A DNA stretch of 64,000 bases from Geosiphon pyriformis (GCA_016748015.1 JAAOMT010000134.1:1056451-1120450), one strand, 5' to 3'; shown: positions 1 to 13,275, numbered from the stretch's first letter. A program made the numbers and translations. The notes: a model not told the origin generated them from the sequence alone.

Positions 1-653
1 ATGATTAAAACTTATACTTCTTATTAATTATCACATGTATTAGTCATTAATATTACATAAATTAGCCACTCTATTTTTAGAAAGTGATCATTGACCTAAT
101 CATTAACCTAATTATTGACCACTTTTGACAGCTATATAAGTGATAAATCTTTTAGCTGTAGAAAAGCATGTAAAAAATTAAGGAAATCAAATAAATAAAA
201 ATAACAACTTTCATCTTAATCATTCTCTTATTGCTAATTTCCCTTTTTCTACTTTCAAGTATCTGAACATCTTGGGATAAAAAATTACTTGTTGGTTATT
301 TCTTACTCTTTTTCTGACTTGTATAATTGTAACATTTGAAGATTATTGAATAAAATGTGACTGAAAAGTACATCTAATATCTGATATTGAATTTTAAGAG
401 TGCTGACATAAGGCATAGAATTATACCAGTATGTGATTATTTGTTGACAGTATGGACTATCCCTCTACCTTTAGATTCCTGGTTATTCTTTAAAAAGTAT
501 AGTAACTGAGATATTTTATGAGACTAATCTCACATATTGAATCCATATTTATTTAATTTGCTTATTGAAGTTGAAAGCTCTTTGATTATTTCCATTACCC
601 TACAATTTTGTTCTCTCTTACTATCTATTAGCTTGTTATTTCAACCTGTAACA
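1..653 (+). repeat. Solo LTR of the element-1 family (LTR1 type), first few bases outside the window
   Basis: This stretch matches, base for base with many substitutions, the LTR at 40,708-41,337 and the first 150 bases of the copy at 48,641. It ends in the family terminus CTGTAACA. No primer binding site follows: the sequence at 654 is directly the interior of an unrelated minus-strand element, so this is a solo LTR inserted there. A TATA-like GCTATATAAG lies at 131-140. Its left target duplication falls before the window. Confidence 0.85.
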
Positions 654-1000
654 GCATGTTTTGTTGCATGTTCCTTCTTGTCCAAGAATGTCATTTCACA
701 TTTTTTTGTTTGGTAGAGTGGTTCTACATGTGAGACAAGATTTGTTGTTCCATTTTCCTTGTCTTTTTGGTCATCCAAAGCATTCAAAAATGCATAAGTG
801 GCAATAAAACTTTGTTGCAGTTTGCCATTTCTTATCATTGCCACAGCATGTGCCCATTGTGGACAATTTCTTGCCATATTCAACACATATAAGCTTGGAT
901 TGATGATAATTGGTTTGATGGTATAGTGTATAAGTGGAGATAATGACTGGTGTTGACTCTTCTTTTCTTTCATTTTCTTTTTCTTTTTCCTTCCATGTTA
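654..1000 (-). pseudogene. Cys-rich module fragment of element 0
   Basis: The minus-strand frame aligns with the CxxC-rich segment of element 2 at 54,700-54,990, including the words matching WDNKPCLACD in that copy. Most of the cysteines have been lost (for example CVNC reads VLNM), as expected for a decayed copy. It is truncated at 653 by the solo LTR. Confidence 0.6.
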
Positions 1001-1261
1001 AAATTGATGATAGCTTGTTGTGATTGTGATTAGTTCATAAGACTTGGTAGACTTTCCAAGTGGGTTTTTTTTCTTCTTTCTCTAACTCAATTAGTGGTTT
1101 TTTATTGGTGGTGGTCTTGAAATATCCACACATTGCTGGTGCTTGTGTGTGTTGTCCATTTGATTGAGTTGTAGTTTTTGGATGTTCTAGTTGAGCACAG
1201 CATTGGTCTTGAACAGCCAGTCATTATTAACTAGTGCTTGATATTGGGTGGCTTTTATGAT

Positions 1262-1690
1262 GAGGACTTTGATTGGCATAACAATGCCACTGATTTCAAA
1301 GGGAAAGTTGTCAATTTCACCTATTGAAGTCTTTGTTGTCTCATCAGTGGTAATTATTCATGTACTGGTAATATGATTAACTTGGCAATCTAATTGATTC
1401 ATAAGTTGTTGGGTGATGATGCTGCCAACTGATTTACTGTCTAGGATCAGTTTAATAAGCTGACCATCAACTTTGGCATCTGTATATATGGTCATAATGA
1501 GTTTTGATTCTAAGGTGGCTCTACTGAATAGCAGTGTTTCAATTGGTTCTTTGAGTTCAAAAGAAAAAATGGCAGTAAGTAATTCATCTTCAGTAATGGT
1601 TGCTAACAGTATGTTGTTGGTAGGTGGCTGCTTTTGTTTGGCTTCCAAATTGTTAGATGTGGTGTCTTTTGGAGTAACCAAAAGACTTAA
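1262..1690 (-). pseudogene. Retropepsin-like aspartic protease remnant of element 0
   Basis: The minus-strand frame includes LILDSKSVGSIIT followed by QQLMNQLDCQV, which aligns with the protease of elements 2 and 3. The catalytic Asp is still present in LILDS, but the glycine of the usual D-S/T-G triad is replaced by lysine, so activity is doubtful. The flanking protein text around it matches the other two copies in order. Confidence 0.65.
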
Positions 1691-2059
1691 ATAGTTCTGG
1701 GAATTCAGATTTTAAATATATTCTGTTTTTAAACTCCATTGTCATGATCCTGAGGATTGGGTTGAGAAACTGAAGATTGGTTGATGCATAACCATTGCTG
1801 ATTTTCAGTTTTGTTGAGTATAGGTGACTTTCAGCTTTTGGGTTTCAGTAATTAATTGAGCTGAGTTGGATGGCAGTATTTGAATTTGTTGGGGCTAATA
1901 GATTACTTAAAGCTATAGCTAATAGATAAGTTGAGGCTGTAGTGGATAAACTACAGGTGCTGGAGGCTAATAAATTGGTGGTTGATAGATTGGCTGCTGC
2001 ATTATAAGTAAGTAATTTGGTTGATATGGTTCTGGGTTTGATTAATAATTCAAAGTTTG

Positions 2060-3850
2060 AAACTGGCAATCAGGATTTTGGTATTGATTTCCCAATTGTG
2101 GAATATTGCTATAAATTTGGTAACTAGCTCTAATGTGTTCTTGTTTACCACAATTGTAGCAAACACATATCTCTGGTTGTCACAGTTGATTGGTTAATGA
2201 TGATGAACATGTCTGATTTTAGAAACAATTTGAATTTCTTGAATTATTACATCATTGTGGAGGTTGATAGATTGTCTGATTGTTAGCTAAGTATTTATCT
2301 AATTTCTGATTAATTAAATCACTGAACTGCTTTAATTTGAAATCCAAGTCAGATCATTCGTTTATTACTAGATTTATGGCTTGAACATGATTGGCTTCTA
2401 GTTTGATAGCTTTAAAATCTCTGGTGTAAATGACTGCTGCTCATAAGTTTGCTGGATGCAATAGGCATATATGTTGAAGAATACTACTGCACAGGCCTCT
2501 AATGAACTGATTTAAGATCTGTAGCATGGTGAAATAATCAGCTTGGATCATCTGAATTTGGTGCAGATTTCTGTAAAAGCATTCTAGATAAGTAGTGACT
2601 GCTTTAGTTTCTTCTTGCTTGATAGTGGTGAAGGTATTGGCTAGACAATTAATACTATTATTGTTGCTAAAATATTGTAGAAACTCAAGCTTAAATGTGT
2701 TGAAATCCTGAGATTTGTTGGCTAAGCTTTGATACTATGAGTTGATGGTATTCTAAAAAAAATACGAGATGGCTTAGAGCATTCTGGCATTATTCCAACT
2801 GTTGGCTGCAATGGCTTTTTCATATTGTTCAGCCATACTTGGGTGTCATCTTCTTCACTGGTAAATTTTTCTATTTTGGCAATTGGAGCATAGGTTATTG
2901 GTTGTTGTTGTGGCAGTTGTTGAAATAGTTGTTGTGGTTGTTGTTGAAAGAATACTTGCAACTGTTGAATAAGTTTGGCAATTAGTTTAATTGGTAGCTG
3001 ATTGATTATGATTACTGGAGATAAGTGTTGTTAATTAATTATGTTGGGGTTTGGATTGTTCTGATTTTGTGGAGTTTGAATATTTGGGGTTTCAACTTCT
3101 GGGTTTTCTAAAATCGAATTTCTCTTATTATTTTCTTGATTACTATCTTTTTCTTCCTCGAAATTGGTTATTTCCCAAGGATTAACGGTTTTGAAATCTG
3201 GTTGTAATGGTAGTAATTAAGTTCCTGATGGCATTAAGAATTATAAATTAAATTTCTCAAAGTAATTGCCATATGTTCCCAATAACTCTGTTTTCTTTTG
3301 TTTATTTTGAAATAGGATTCTGTTTAGTGGTATTGTCATGTTTATAGTGAATGCATCTGTTGATGTTATATTGATGGTGCTTCTGGATATGTAATAGTAT
3401 GATGGATTAGCAGGTAAATTGATTTTCTATTTCTTTCAAATGAGTAATTGTATTTGTTTTGGAGTTTCTACTGGTGTTTGTAATCTTCCTTTTTCTTTGT
3501 TGGCAAAGGTGATAAGGAATTTTTGTTTGGTGTATTTTTCTATTTTTCTATTTATTTCCATAATTAGTAGTGCAAATAAATAATTCTGTAGCAGTGTAAT
3601 GCTTTAGAGTAGTTCACTGAAAAAATTGTTGAAGGCAAATTCTGAATCTTCTTGGCCTCTTAAGTAATATATTATTTTTTTGTTGATGTAGCAATTGAAA
3701 GCTGATTCTGTTGGCCAACTATTATTTGTTAATTAAAAATAGGTGTGATAATGTTGGAATAAAGATTTTGCGAATTCTAGATGGTTTGTCTCTGTTTCTT
3801 TGAATTCTGCTACTGTTTTGGATGGGTGTTGTTGGTACCAGTTCTCTATT
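2060..3850 (-). pseudogene. gag polyprotein remnant of element 0
   Basis: Reading leftwards from 3,850 on the minus strand, the sequence matches the element 2 and 3 gag. An N-terminal segment near 3,780 (HLEFAKSLFQHY) is followed by a Pro/Glu/Asn-rich linker, a Gln-rich tract near 2,880-2,960 and the capsid-like segment (AKIEKFTSEEDD) near 2,850. In-frame stops and frame changes interrupt it. Confidence 0.6.
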
Positions 3851-3858
3851 GGATTATA

Positions 3859-3875
3859 CTTTACAGAGAACACCA
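3859..3875 (-). promoter_or_regulatory. Primer binding site of element 0
   Basis: On the minus strand this reads TGGTGTTCTCTGTAAAG and starts two bases after the LTR end. It begins with TGG, the complement of a tRNA CCA end, and matches the same site in elements 1, 2 and 3. Confidence 0.6.
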
Positions 3876-3877
3876 AA

Positions 3878-4791
3878 TGTTACAAGTAATTATTTGGGGT
3901 CTCAAAACAAATAACAAACCTGTAATTTGGTGCTTAATAGCTAGTATAATGATATTGGTATCTGAAGATTTTGGTTGTCTGAAGGTTTAGGTTAAGTTCT
4001 TTGTATAATAGATAAAGATTCCTTTATTATTTTATTTATAGCTTTCCAGAATTACAATTCCATCAATTTTTTTCTCAGTTTGGTGGCCAGCAATTTTCTG
4101 GTAAGCAATCCATAATTTTTATGTATTCTACTTACTTGCAGAGATCTTTTACTAGGCAATTCTTGATGTCAATAACTCAGTACTTAATTTTTTAATTAAT
4201 TAGTCAACAACAAGAAATAACAAAATAAAAAAAATAAAAATAAAAAAAAATAAAAATAAAAATAAGCCAAGGCAATAAATGTTAGTATCCCATCAATAGC
4301 CATGATCAAGAGCTATTGTTTCAGTGTAGTTAAGTATCAATTACTATTAATATTTAGAGTTGATAATAAGCAATTGGATTTGAGATGCTAAATAAGTATA
4401 TTTATTGATATTTTGGAATGATATATTTTTAACTAGAAATAGTAATTAATAAATTTCTGTCTGGAGATTCTTTCTTTTTTGCTTTTACTACTACTATTAT
4501 ATATACATATTTTCTAGTTTACAGGATTGCTTTGGATTGTCTGTTTTTGCTAGTTATCACTTCGTTTTTTTACATTATAACTAATTATTCTATATTATAA
4601 CACATTATCTAACATTATTATACGTTATTCTGTATTATCTTGCATTATAACATGTTATCCTATATTATAATGTATTATCCAATGTTATTGTGTATTATTC
4701 TGTGTTCTTTTATATTTTATCACATTTTTTAGGTCATGTTTTTCTTTCTTTTTTTGATAGGCTTTCTTTCTTTAAGTAATAGTATATAACA
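3878..4791 (-). repeat. 5' LTR of element 0
   Basis: It runs TGTTACAAG to TATATAACA on the plus strand and matches LTR2 (48,792-49,673) over its first half. It holds an A-rich stretch at 4,205-4,262 and a TATA-like stretch at 4,495-4,507. An array at about 4,571-4,735 is built of short inverted motifs such as ACATTATAAC and TATAATGT. A solo LTR of the same subtype lies at 34,712-35,679. Confidence 0.75.
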
Positions 4792-4794
4792 GAT

Positions 4795-5530
4795 GTATTA
4801 TGGTTTGTTTTGTTGATGAAGCATCTAAGAAAACTGCTATTGGTTTTACTTCAGTTTTTAAAAGTGTAAATTTGTATTGGGCTGGTTTTTTTTTGGTCTG
4901 TTATGCTTAATGCAAACAATTTGGTTATGTTTCTGATATGTGTTTAGTAAATAGGAATATGAATAATTGCAATAAATAAATGATCAATTCTTTGAATCAA
5001 ATTTGTCTGGTGAATATTTATAAAAAAAAACAGATGTTAATTGTTTATCCAGTTTTTTTTGTTATAAAACTTGGACTTAAATTGCTAATAGTTTTACTTC
5101 TTATATAGTTTTTTTGGTTTTTTTTGATGCTGATTTATTTTTAGATGTTAGATTTATCTTACTAATTTTTTTGAACATGAATAGTAAATTTGCTACTTTT
5201 AAGTATAATTTCATTAGTCTTGCAAAGCAAGTTAACAAACTGGCTAAAAAGTTGGATGTATTTGGGCCAATGGTTTCCTAGTTTAAACCTAAATGTCAGC
5301 TATTGGTAACTCTTTCATTACAGAATCAAGAGGTGAATATAGTAATAAGTAAAAGTTTAGGTGCAATCACTAGTAATAAGACTGTTGCAGATATAATAGT
5401 TATGGATTTGTTAATAATTTTTAAATTGGAAAACAGTTTAATAAGTTTTTTAGATATGATTATAAGTCTTTTGGCCAAAGTAGACAATCTTGTTTTAGGA
5501 TCAAAGTTTCATTCTTCTTAATAACCAGTC
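4795..5530 (+). pseudogene. LINE-1 ORF1 C-terminal part (zinc-knuckle protein remnant)
   Basis: The frame beginning MVCFVDEASKKTAIG aligns with CFADKASKLAAIGS of the minus-strand LINE ORF1. A broken CCHC knuckle follows (CYA-stop-CKQFGYVSDMC). Further on, SLAKQVNKLAKKL-like text aligns with the end of ORF1. Several stops. Confidence 0.6.
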
Positions 5531-5559
5531 TTGTTTAGAAGTTTACTATATATAATATT

Positions 5560-6560
5560 AAAAGTATTAATATTTTTGCTAGACAAAAAGATGTTGTTTG
5601 TTGATATACAGATATTGGTAATATGGTTTTTTTTATTATGGAAACAAAATTGAAGATTAATATTAAGTCATAAATTGTTAATAAGTTTAATAAAGTATAT
5701 ATCTTTATATTTGAATTGAATAAAGATTTTTTTGATGCTGAAATGGTTATTATTATAAACAATTTTTTGGTTAGACATGTTTTTAAAATAAAAAAGATCT
5801 CTAATTATGTTGTTTTAGTGTGGCTTCTATTTAAAAACAAGCTTTTAGTCATATTTTTAGGCTTGTATGCTGGTGTTTCTATTGAAGCTAAGTTTGATCA
5901 AACTTTAAATGTCAATTTTTTTATTGTCAAGACTGTTAACTTTAGCAATTTTGTCTTAAATAAAGATTTCAATAAAAATAAGTCTGGAAAAATACTAGTT
6001 TTAAGTTCTGTTTGAAATTGGGTTTGGTCAACTTGTTTGGTAAACATCCATTAGTCAGAGCCTTTACTTAGAGCAACTTAAAAAATGTTAAGAAAGTTAT
6101 TGATTACATTTTTGTAAGTAAAAGTTTGACATTAGCTATTGCTGATTATAGAGTTGACTCTGTATTCAACTTTTTTAACACTAATTACAAGACTGTTTTA
6201 GTATTAATTGATTTAAGTGGTCTTTTGAATATTTATTTAAATAGTATGTACAAGCAAGTTAATATAGATTATTGAAAGTTCAAAATCAAAAATGCTAATA
6301 GTATTAAATAAATGTGATTTAAAAAATGTTTTTCTATCAAGTTTTTAGTAATAAAGGATAAGTTTTTAGAAACAAAAACTAATAGTAATTTGGATACTAT
6401 GTGGAATTTGTTGAAAAAAATAATAGTAGATTTAACTAATAAAACATTTTTTAAACATTGGTTTAATAAGTTTTAGTGTTTAAGAAACTGGTAGTCTTTA
6501 AAGTTTTTTGGGTTAAAGTTGTTGATTGCCAAGATTGTTAAAAAATTAGGCTTGAGTAAT
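5560..6560 (+). pseudogene. LINE-1 ORF2 endonuclease region (APE type), decayed
   Basis: The segment near 5,716-6,015 contains LFKNKLLVIFLGLYAG and LNKDFNKNKSG, which align with LFKNKLSVSILGLYAG and GNDFNENGS of the minus-strand LINE. The latter corresponds to the GDFN motif of AP-endonuclease-like LINE proteins. Stops and lost motif residues make it non-functional. Confidence 0.6.
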
Positions 6561-6980
6561 ATGTCTAAATTTGATTGTTTTGCTAAAAAGTAATAGACTT
6601 TGGATAATAATAAAGCTTTCAAAATTTTAGATATAATTTAAAACAATAAAAAATTATCAGATATTTTCAAACATTTGTCAATAGTTTAAAAAAGATACAA
6701 AAAGTCTAAGCTTTATAAATTAAAATTAGCTAAGATGTTTATTAAAAAGACAATTAAAAAGCATATGGAAAGTTTTTGTTCTGATAAAAAAAGCATAATA
6801 AAAAGTATTTTAAATTAGTTTTTTCATAAGGTAGTTTTGAATTATTTAGTAGTAAAAAATAAATTGATTCTGAAACCTGAGGAAATGAAACTTAATATTA
6901 ATAAAATTATACAGATTTAGACAAAAAAACAGGCTGTGTTTCAAGTAATGCTTAATATATAGATCCACTAATATGCATCA

Positions 6981-8566
6981 TTGAACTATATAGATGATAA
7001 TATTTTTTTTGATGTAATAAAAGAAATCAGTATGGTGAAATTGTTTTTAGTAATTAATGATCTGCCTAATAGCAAAGCTATTAGTTTGTTTGGTATTCCT
7101 AATAAACTTTGGAAGCATAGTAGTGATGAAATAGTAGAGTGTTTTCTGAATTTGCTAAATAAATGGTTGTTTCTTGGTAGTGTTTTAGTTTTGTGGAAAA
7201 AAGCTTGAGTTTTAATAATTTTTAAATCTTATAATTGAAATGAAGTTTTGACAAACACCTAATCTATTGCTTTGGTTAAAATGGCCAGGAAAATTCTTTC
7301 CAAAATTCTATCTAATCAAATTTTGTCTGTATATAGCAAGTTTGGTGTTTTTTGTGATAATAATTTTTCTGTTTTAAAGAGCACATCTACTCAATTTCTT
7401 GTGTTTGCTGTTAGGTCGGTAATTAAAGATGTTTTAAAAAAGAATAAAAAATTTTGGCTGGTTTTGCAGAATATGTGCAAAACATATGACTTAGTTAGTC
7501 AGCATTACTTAAGGACTAGCTTGTAGTAAATCAAAATGTGTGACAGATTTATAAAATTTTTTGGCAGCATATATAAGGATAAAATTAATTAAGTGATAAC
7601 TAATTTTGGTTTTTTAGGTGGCTATAGAATATATAATAAATTGGATCAGAGTTAAGTTTTCTCACCTCTTCTTTGAAAAAATTTTTATGATTTACTTTTG
7701 TGTGAGATTAAAAGACATAAACATTTGTGCAAATACTGAATTGATACTAAGTTTATGGCCAAAACAAACAGGATCAAGAATAATGGTAGAATGGTTTTCT
7801 TTTTTGCAGCTGGTGTATTTGTAAATAATACAATTTGGATTAGGAATTGTCAAGCTTCTACACAATAGGCTTTAAACATTATTAATAAATTTTTTTTAAT
7901 CAATAATATTTTATCAATCAAGACATTAAAATTATATCTTTAAAAATCAGTAATCTACCAATTTTAATAGCCAAGAAGAGTAAAATTCACAGATATCTGG
8001 AAATTTCTTTGTTAACTAAGAAGTTGTTTAAGCCAAATTTGGTCAAAACTTATTCTAATATTCAATTTTTTGTTAATATAATACTCAAGAAAGCTATTAT
8101 GGATAAGCAGTTTTCTTATTTAGTGTTGGCCATTTTGCAATTCAGAGTCAATTATAAGACTCAATTCAGTTTTGTTTTATTAAGCATGTGTCACAAGTGA
8201 AATGTTATGGTCAGAAAAGATCTCAAGTCTAAAGCCAATTTGTTATGTAATTTCTTTAATAAGACTTTGTATTATTCTTTTTTATATAATTTAAAACTGT
8301 TTAAGCAAATCCAATCAAAAAAAAAATTGGCTGTATTCATTATCTTTTTTAATGCTTCAAACATTCTTGAATGTTTATTTAATTACAGGTTCTTGGATTT
8401 ACAGGTTTTGAATTGGGCTTTTTTAAATTCTTTGCAGTTTTTTATTAAGCTACATATTAGTCTAGTAAACAATTTTTTGACTGGGGTGGTGAAAATTTTT
8501 TTGGACAATAAGTTGTCTTTGATGAACAATCTGCTTAATATATTTTATAGTTCTGGTAAGTTTTAA
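6981..8566 (+). pseudogene. LINE-1 reverse transcriptase, decayed
   Basis: Aligned blocks with the minus-strand LINE include NSKAISLFGIPNKLWKH (6,981-7,208), ARKILSKILSNQI (7,272-7,526) and the active-site block at about 7,800. There the expected FADD reads FVNN, so both catalytic aspartates are now Asn (AAT AAT). The thumb/connection part runs to about 8,566. Confidence 0.7.
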
Positions 8567-8793
8567 TGTTAGTAGTTTTAGAAAAAACTTTGTATTTTAG
8601 TTTTATTTGTTCTTTGAAGCAATTTGAAATTGCATTCTGTGATAGACTTTTGAATAAAAAAGACAATATAATAGACTGAAAAAAATTGAATTCTAAGAGC
8701 TCTGTGTCTTGTTGGTTTAAGCTTACATTAAAATTTTTGCATAATAGAGGTTCTGTGTTAATTAATTCTGCTAAAATTGTTTAATTAGTTGGC

Positions 8794-10130
8794 TTGAGCA
8801 TTTTGAACTCTAAAAAGTTTTCTAATGTACAGAGTAGTTTACACAAGATTTGGTTTGGTACAATTGAAATTTATATTGATAAGTTGTTAAAAAATGCTGG
8901 TTTTGTTAATGTTGCTAGTGGGGCAGCCACTTACTTTTTAGCTGTGAATATAGGTATTAGTGTTAGAGTACATGGGCTTTTGTCTTTTATTATGGCCAAA
9001 TTACAGGCTGTTGTTTTGTCCTTGAAGTGTGTGTTTTTTTTGTGTAGTTGTTTTGTATCTGAACAGTTAAGCTGCTATTGATACATATGCATCTAAAACA
9101 ATGTTTGCTTTACCAGATTTTCATAATTAATATTAGATAAAAAGAAAACACATTGCTAATTTGATAAGGAATAAAAATTTTACTGTGAGTTGAATAAAAA
9201 TTAAAGATTATTCCAGAATTTTTGACAATATAAAGACTACTTACTCTTCTTTTTCTTTGCCAAAAAAAGTGTAAGAACATTTTTTAATGGCTGAAAACAC
9301 AGTTGTGTTTAGTAATACTTGTTATTTTGTTTAGAACTTATTTAGATTTATTTGTCAAGTTCAATAGAAAGCTAGTTTTAGCCATGATGTTATTTTAAGT
9401 GTGTTAATCAAAAAAGTGGATTAGATAACTACTACAAAGATTTGACATCCTAATTTGTACATACTTGTTAAATCTATTAATAAAAAGTTTGTCAATTTGC
9501 ACATATATATAATAAAAACTATACATAGATAGTTGCTAATGACAATTAGAAAGATATTATATGAAAAAAATATCTTAATGTACTGTGTTTGCTGTGTAGT
9601 AAGATGAAATTATCTGATCACATGTTTATTTGTATTTAAAATATTGGTATTTGAAAAAAAATTTTGGCTGAAGCTTTTACATAATAGATTATTTTGATAA
9701 GTGCTTATAATTTGTTTTTTTTATAGTTTTGTAAACACTCTTTAGATGTTTTTTGAATGTGGGTCTGTATGTAGTGGTTTGCAAAAAGTTTGTGTTAAGA
9801 AATTGGTATTTGGAGGCTGTTGAAAGTTTTAATAAGAGAAAAAAAACTGTTTTCACTGTTATTAAATATGTAAAACATTTAGTAAAATTACACTATACTA
9901 AGAAGTAGCTGGTGAGATTTGGTTATAAGATGGATATAAAGAAAGCTGGATTGGTTAAAGATAATAATTTGATATCTGAACTGTCTTGTAGTATAGTGTT
10001 CATACTATCAGATAAAATAATTTGGTTGCTTGATCTTATTAAATCTTTTGTAGTTAATTTTAATAAACATAAACCATGGTTTTTTTTTCTAGTTTGGGTA
10101 GTAATATGTGTGTTAATATAAATATATAGT
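8794..10130 (+). pseudogene. LINE-1 RNase H and terminal domain remnants
   Basis: The frame at 8,794-9,081 contains EIYIDKLLKNAG and MAKLQAVVLSLKC, which align with SVYTDRSLSG and ITELQAIVLALEC of the RNase H in the minus-strand LINE. After 9,081 the homology to the terminal Cys/His part is only patchy. Confidence 0.55.
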
Positions 10131-10240
10131 GTTGTTTTGGCTGGCTTGAATGATTAATTACATATAGTAAAAGTGTGAGTTATGTTTAGTTTAAGCCATT
10201 TAGTCTGGTTCTATGTACTAGATAGCAATTGGACTTTACT

Positions 10241-11460
10241 TAATAAATTTAATTTAAAAAAAATATATTAAAAAAATTTTAAAATACAAATTTAATAAAA
10301 AAAAGTTTAATATTGTTTTTAATAGTTAATTTATTATTTTGTTTAATAATATTAAACTGATTTTATAATTTAATAATACTATTTAAATTGTTAAAATATT
10401 GTAAATTTATTATTTTAAAAACATTAAAATCAATAAATTTTATAATTAAATTTTAATATTATAAATTTATTATATCTTAAAAAAAATATAAAATTGTTTT
10501 AATTATTAATATTAAAAAAACTATCAAATATAACAAAAGTTGGTAGATTATTTTTTTATTATTTTTTCTGGTTATTTAACAATAGTAAAAAAAAAAATGA
10601 AAAAAAACAACTTAATTATTAATTTTTTATTAAATATTTTAAAATTTTTAGAAAAAACAAAAACTATATCAAATAAATTTTTTTAATAAAGCTTTTAATT
10701 AAAAATAAAAAGTGTTTTTAAATCAACAAAAAACTGATTAACTATTATTTTATTTAAGAAAAACACTTTTATAATATTATTTAAAAAAATTTATATTTTA
10801 AGAATTTTTAAATTTTATAAATAAAAAAAACACATTAATAAACAAATATTTTAAAATAGATTTAATTAAAAGCAAAAATTAAAAAATTAACATTTAAATA
10901 TTTTATTTTAGTAAATTAATAATAATTTATTAAAACTATATTTATCTATTTTTAAATTATTGGTTTTTATATTAACTTAAATTTTGGTTGTTGATTTTAT
11001 ATTAATTTTATCATCTTTTATTTTTAGTTTTAACTAAATTCACAAGCTTTTTTATACCATTTTTATTGAATATAATTTGTTTATTATTTATGTAATTATA
11101 AATTTAAAAGTTAAATAAATACAAATTATTATTTTTTGTGTATAATTAACAATTTCTTATAATTATTTAATAAAAATATATTTTATCACATTTATATTAT
11201 TTAAAAATAAAATAATTATATGTTAAAAAATTAACACTTAAAATTTATTTATAGAAATAAAATAAAATTATAATAAAAAATGTTTATTTATTATAATTAA
11301 TTATTAATAAAAAAATCATTAAAACATCAATTATTTATTTAATAACAACATATTGTATTTTTATTTATTTCTTGATTATATAATTGTAAATACAATAATT
11401 CATCTTGTGTTTTTTAAAAATTCAACATATTGTTTTTTAATATTTTTAAAAATTTTGTCG
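10241..11460. other. AT-rich spacer without recognisable genes
   Basis: Almost pure A/T with runs such as TTTAAAAAAAT and no reading frame or repeat unit that I recognise. It separates the LINE-1 3' end from the gene island. Confidence 0.8.
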
Positions 11461-11553
11461 CACTAGAAAGTTGGTCTAATACAGATTCTCAGATTAGGCA
11501 AAAATTGTAAATATTGGTTCTTTAAACAAAACCTTTGAAACAAAAAGACCTAA

Positions 11554-13275
11554 ATGACAAGCAACTCCAAAAATCACTCATCCAAACCCGAAAAAAAGTA
11601 TGTTTTTAAATAAAATATATTCATTCAAATGATAGGTTTCAGTCTTTGACAAATTAATTTTATTTTGACTTAAAAGTGTCCGAGACGAGTTTCTGGCCCG
11701 TGTGCGATACCGCCATGCCCCACATCCTCCTCCCTCTTCAATAAAAAGCCTGGCTATGCTTCCTGACCTGGAATCAATCACGTTGTATGCACGTGGAGCC
11801 AATTTGACACACATCACTCCCATGTCTTTATTAACAGACAACTTCATGGGTATGAACTTGGATTTAAGCAGTATGAAAGCTGCCTTTATTGGGGATGATT
11901 CTGGTACAGGTTTTGATTTTGATCCCTATTTTGATAATTGATGGTTGATTTCGTTAAACTAATTGTGATATATGAATTCACAGAATTGAATCCCCTTATA
12001 TCTGATCATGTTGAAGTTGATAATCGAGATGGGATCATGTTCATGAATATGAACGAAGGAGCCGCCAAATCACTAGGATCAAATGGAGTTATGGCCCAGC
12101 AAGAGCCGGTACCTTGGTTACGCCGAACTCAATACATCAGTTCTGAAGCGATTAATGTCAGGAGCAATTCACTACCAAGCATTGAAAGTCGGTAAGTTTT
12201 TTGTATTATTATCGGGACTCATCAAATTGCTCTCCACTAAACCTTTATTTTTCTTCAAAGGATTGGTTATACTATCTCAAGATCAGGACAAAAAAGTAGG
12301 CCGACCGAACGTGCAGTTGATGCCGTTATTCGAGGCTTTGAATCGGCAAATAGTGTACATTTCCGAAAATCTCTTAAACACCCTAAAAAGCCGAATGTGG
12401 CACCTGTCGACTTCACCGAGATATATCCAAACTTTGATAGCTGGGGTATAAAGTATGCCTTGTGTTCTTTTGACGGGGATCCATACGATGGTGTCGAATT
12501 AGAGGATGATTTAGTCAGCGACGTATGAGAATTTTTAATTTGCGAATGTTCTTGAGACTTACAGCTAACGTCGTACTATCTTCCTTTTCATATAAATTTT
12601 AGCCCGTAGCAGCTCAATCAAAAGTTGATCGGCTTGAAAAGGCTATTTTAAACCCGGTTAACGTAAACCACGAAAAATTCTTAATGTATTACCTCCCAAC
12701 GAAAGATGATGCATATCGACTGAAGGAAGAAAGCTCTTTATTTGAAAGAGATGAAGAAGAGGTAAGTAGAGAATTCCTTAAATTTGTTATCTTGTTTCTA
12801 ATGTTTTTTATCTAAAGATTATTTAAAAAATTTATTAAAATAGTTATACCGTTATTCTTGGATTCGCGACTATAATTATGAAAATGCGGATTTAAACAGG
12901 CCTACGGCCGATCTTGTCTTCGTTTTTGATAAGCTTGAAGATTTAGAAAAGCAAGATGGGGAAGATCAAAGAATTGCCCGATTTAATGTGGTTCACGATA
13001 AACTTACTCTGAAGAAAAAGCGGCGTCAGGTTTGTTTAGAATTTACAATGGCTTAAAAATCTGAAAACGATAAGTTAATTCTAGTCATTCCTTTCGTGAT
13101 ATAGAATGCTCAGACAAAGACTATTCCTGAAGATTATGGCATGTCAAGGGTCCTGAAACTCGGCTATACCTCACATTCTGAAGAAATAAAATCAGCTCGA
13201 AGAGAGTCATTTTACAAGATTGATGTTGATGAGGGTGAAATTGATCACTTACTTGAAAACAAGAATACCATTTAA
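11554..13275 (+). CDS. PAF1: PAF1 homolog, subunit of the RNA polymerase II-associated PAF1 complex
   Basis: Paf1 is a nuclear subunit of the elongation complex that promotes H2B ubiquitination and H3K4/K36 methylation. I place seven exons: 11554-11597, 11677-11903, 11984-12191, 12261-12522, 12603-12761, 12844-13029 and 13105-13275. All phases join, giving 418 residues. Family hallmarks in order are ARVRYR (22-27), VPWLRRTQYIS (133-143), FLMYYLP (273-279) and YRYSWIRDYNY (302-312). The start is a 14-codon first exon, MTSNSKNH, before a GTATGT intron. The second intron has a weak GTACAG donor and is my least certain junction. The acidic Ser-rich tail of the animal protein is absent, so the length is nearer yeast Paf1. 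Neighbour: convergent with the large minus-strand gene. Confidence 0.88.

Larger units (their letters stand above)
654..4791 (-). mobile_element. Element 0: Ty3/gypsy-type retrotransposon, dUTPase family, 5' half only
   Basis: Reading the minus strand from 4,791, the order is LTR (4,791-3,878), primer binding site, gag, aspartic protease and the start of the Cys-rich module, after which the copy is cut by the solo LTR at 653. Each part aligns with elements 2 and 3 further right. The reading frame has many stops and some frameshifts, so it is a dead copy. The sequence right of 4,791 is LINE coding DNA, so this element inserted into a LINE. Confidence 0.8.
4792..10240 (+). mobile_element. LINE-1: heavily decayed non-LTR retrotransposon
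   Basis: From 4,792 the plus strand aligns, through many stops, with the minus-strand LINE at 30,820-25,500, in the same order: end of ORF1, endonuclease, reverse transcriptase, RNase H and a terminal Cys/His segment. Even the 3' non-coding end aligns (10,140-10,235 with 25,500-25,620). An A-rich stretch follows at 10,250. The left part was displaced by insertion of element 0 and is not in the window. CpG is almost absent. Confidence 0.8.

Noticed and set aside
4571-4735. TATTAT-rich repeats as a telomere or centromere satellite
   Set aside because: The same array occurs at the same relative position in a related solo LTR (35,515-35,636), so it belongs to the LTR.
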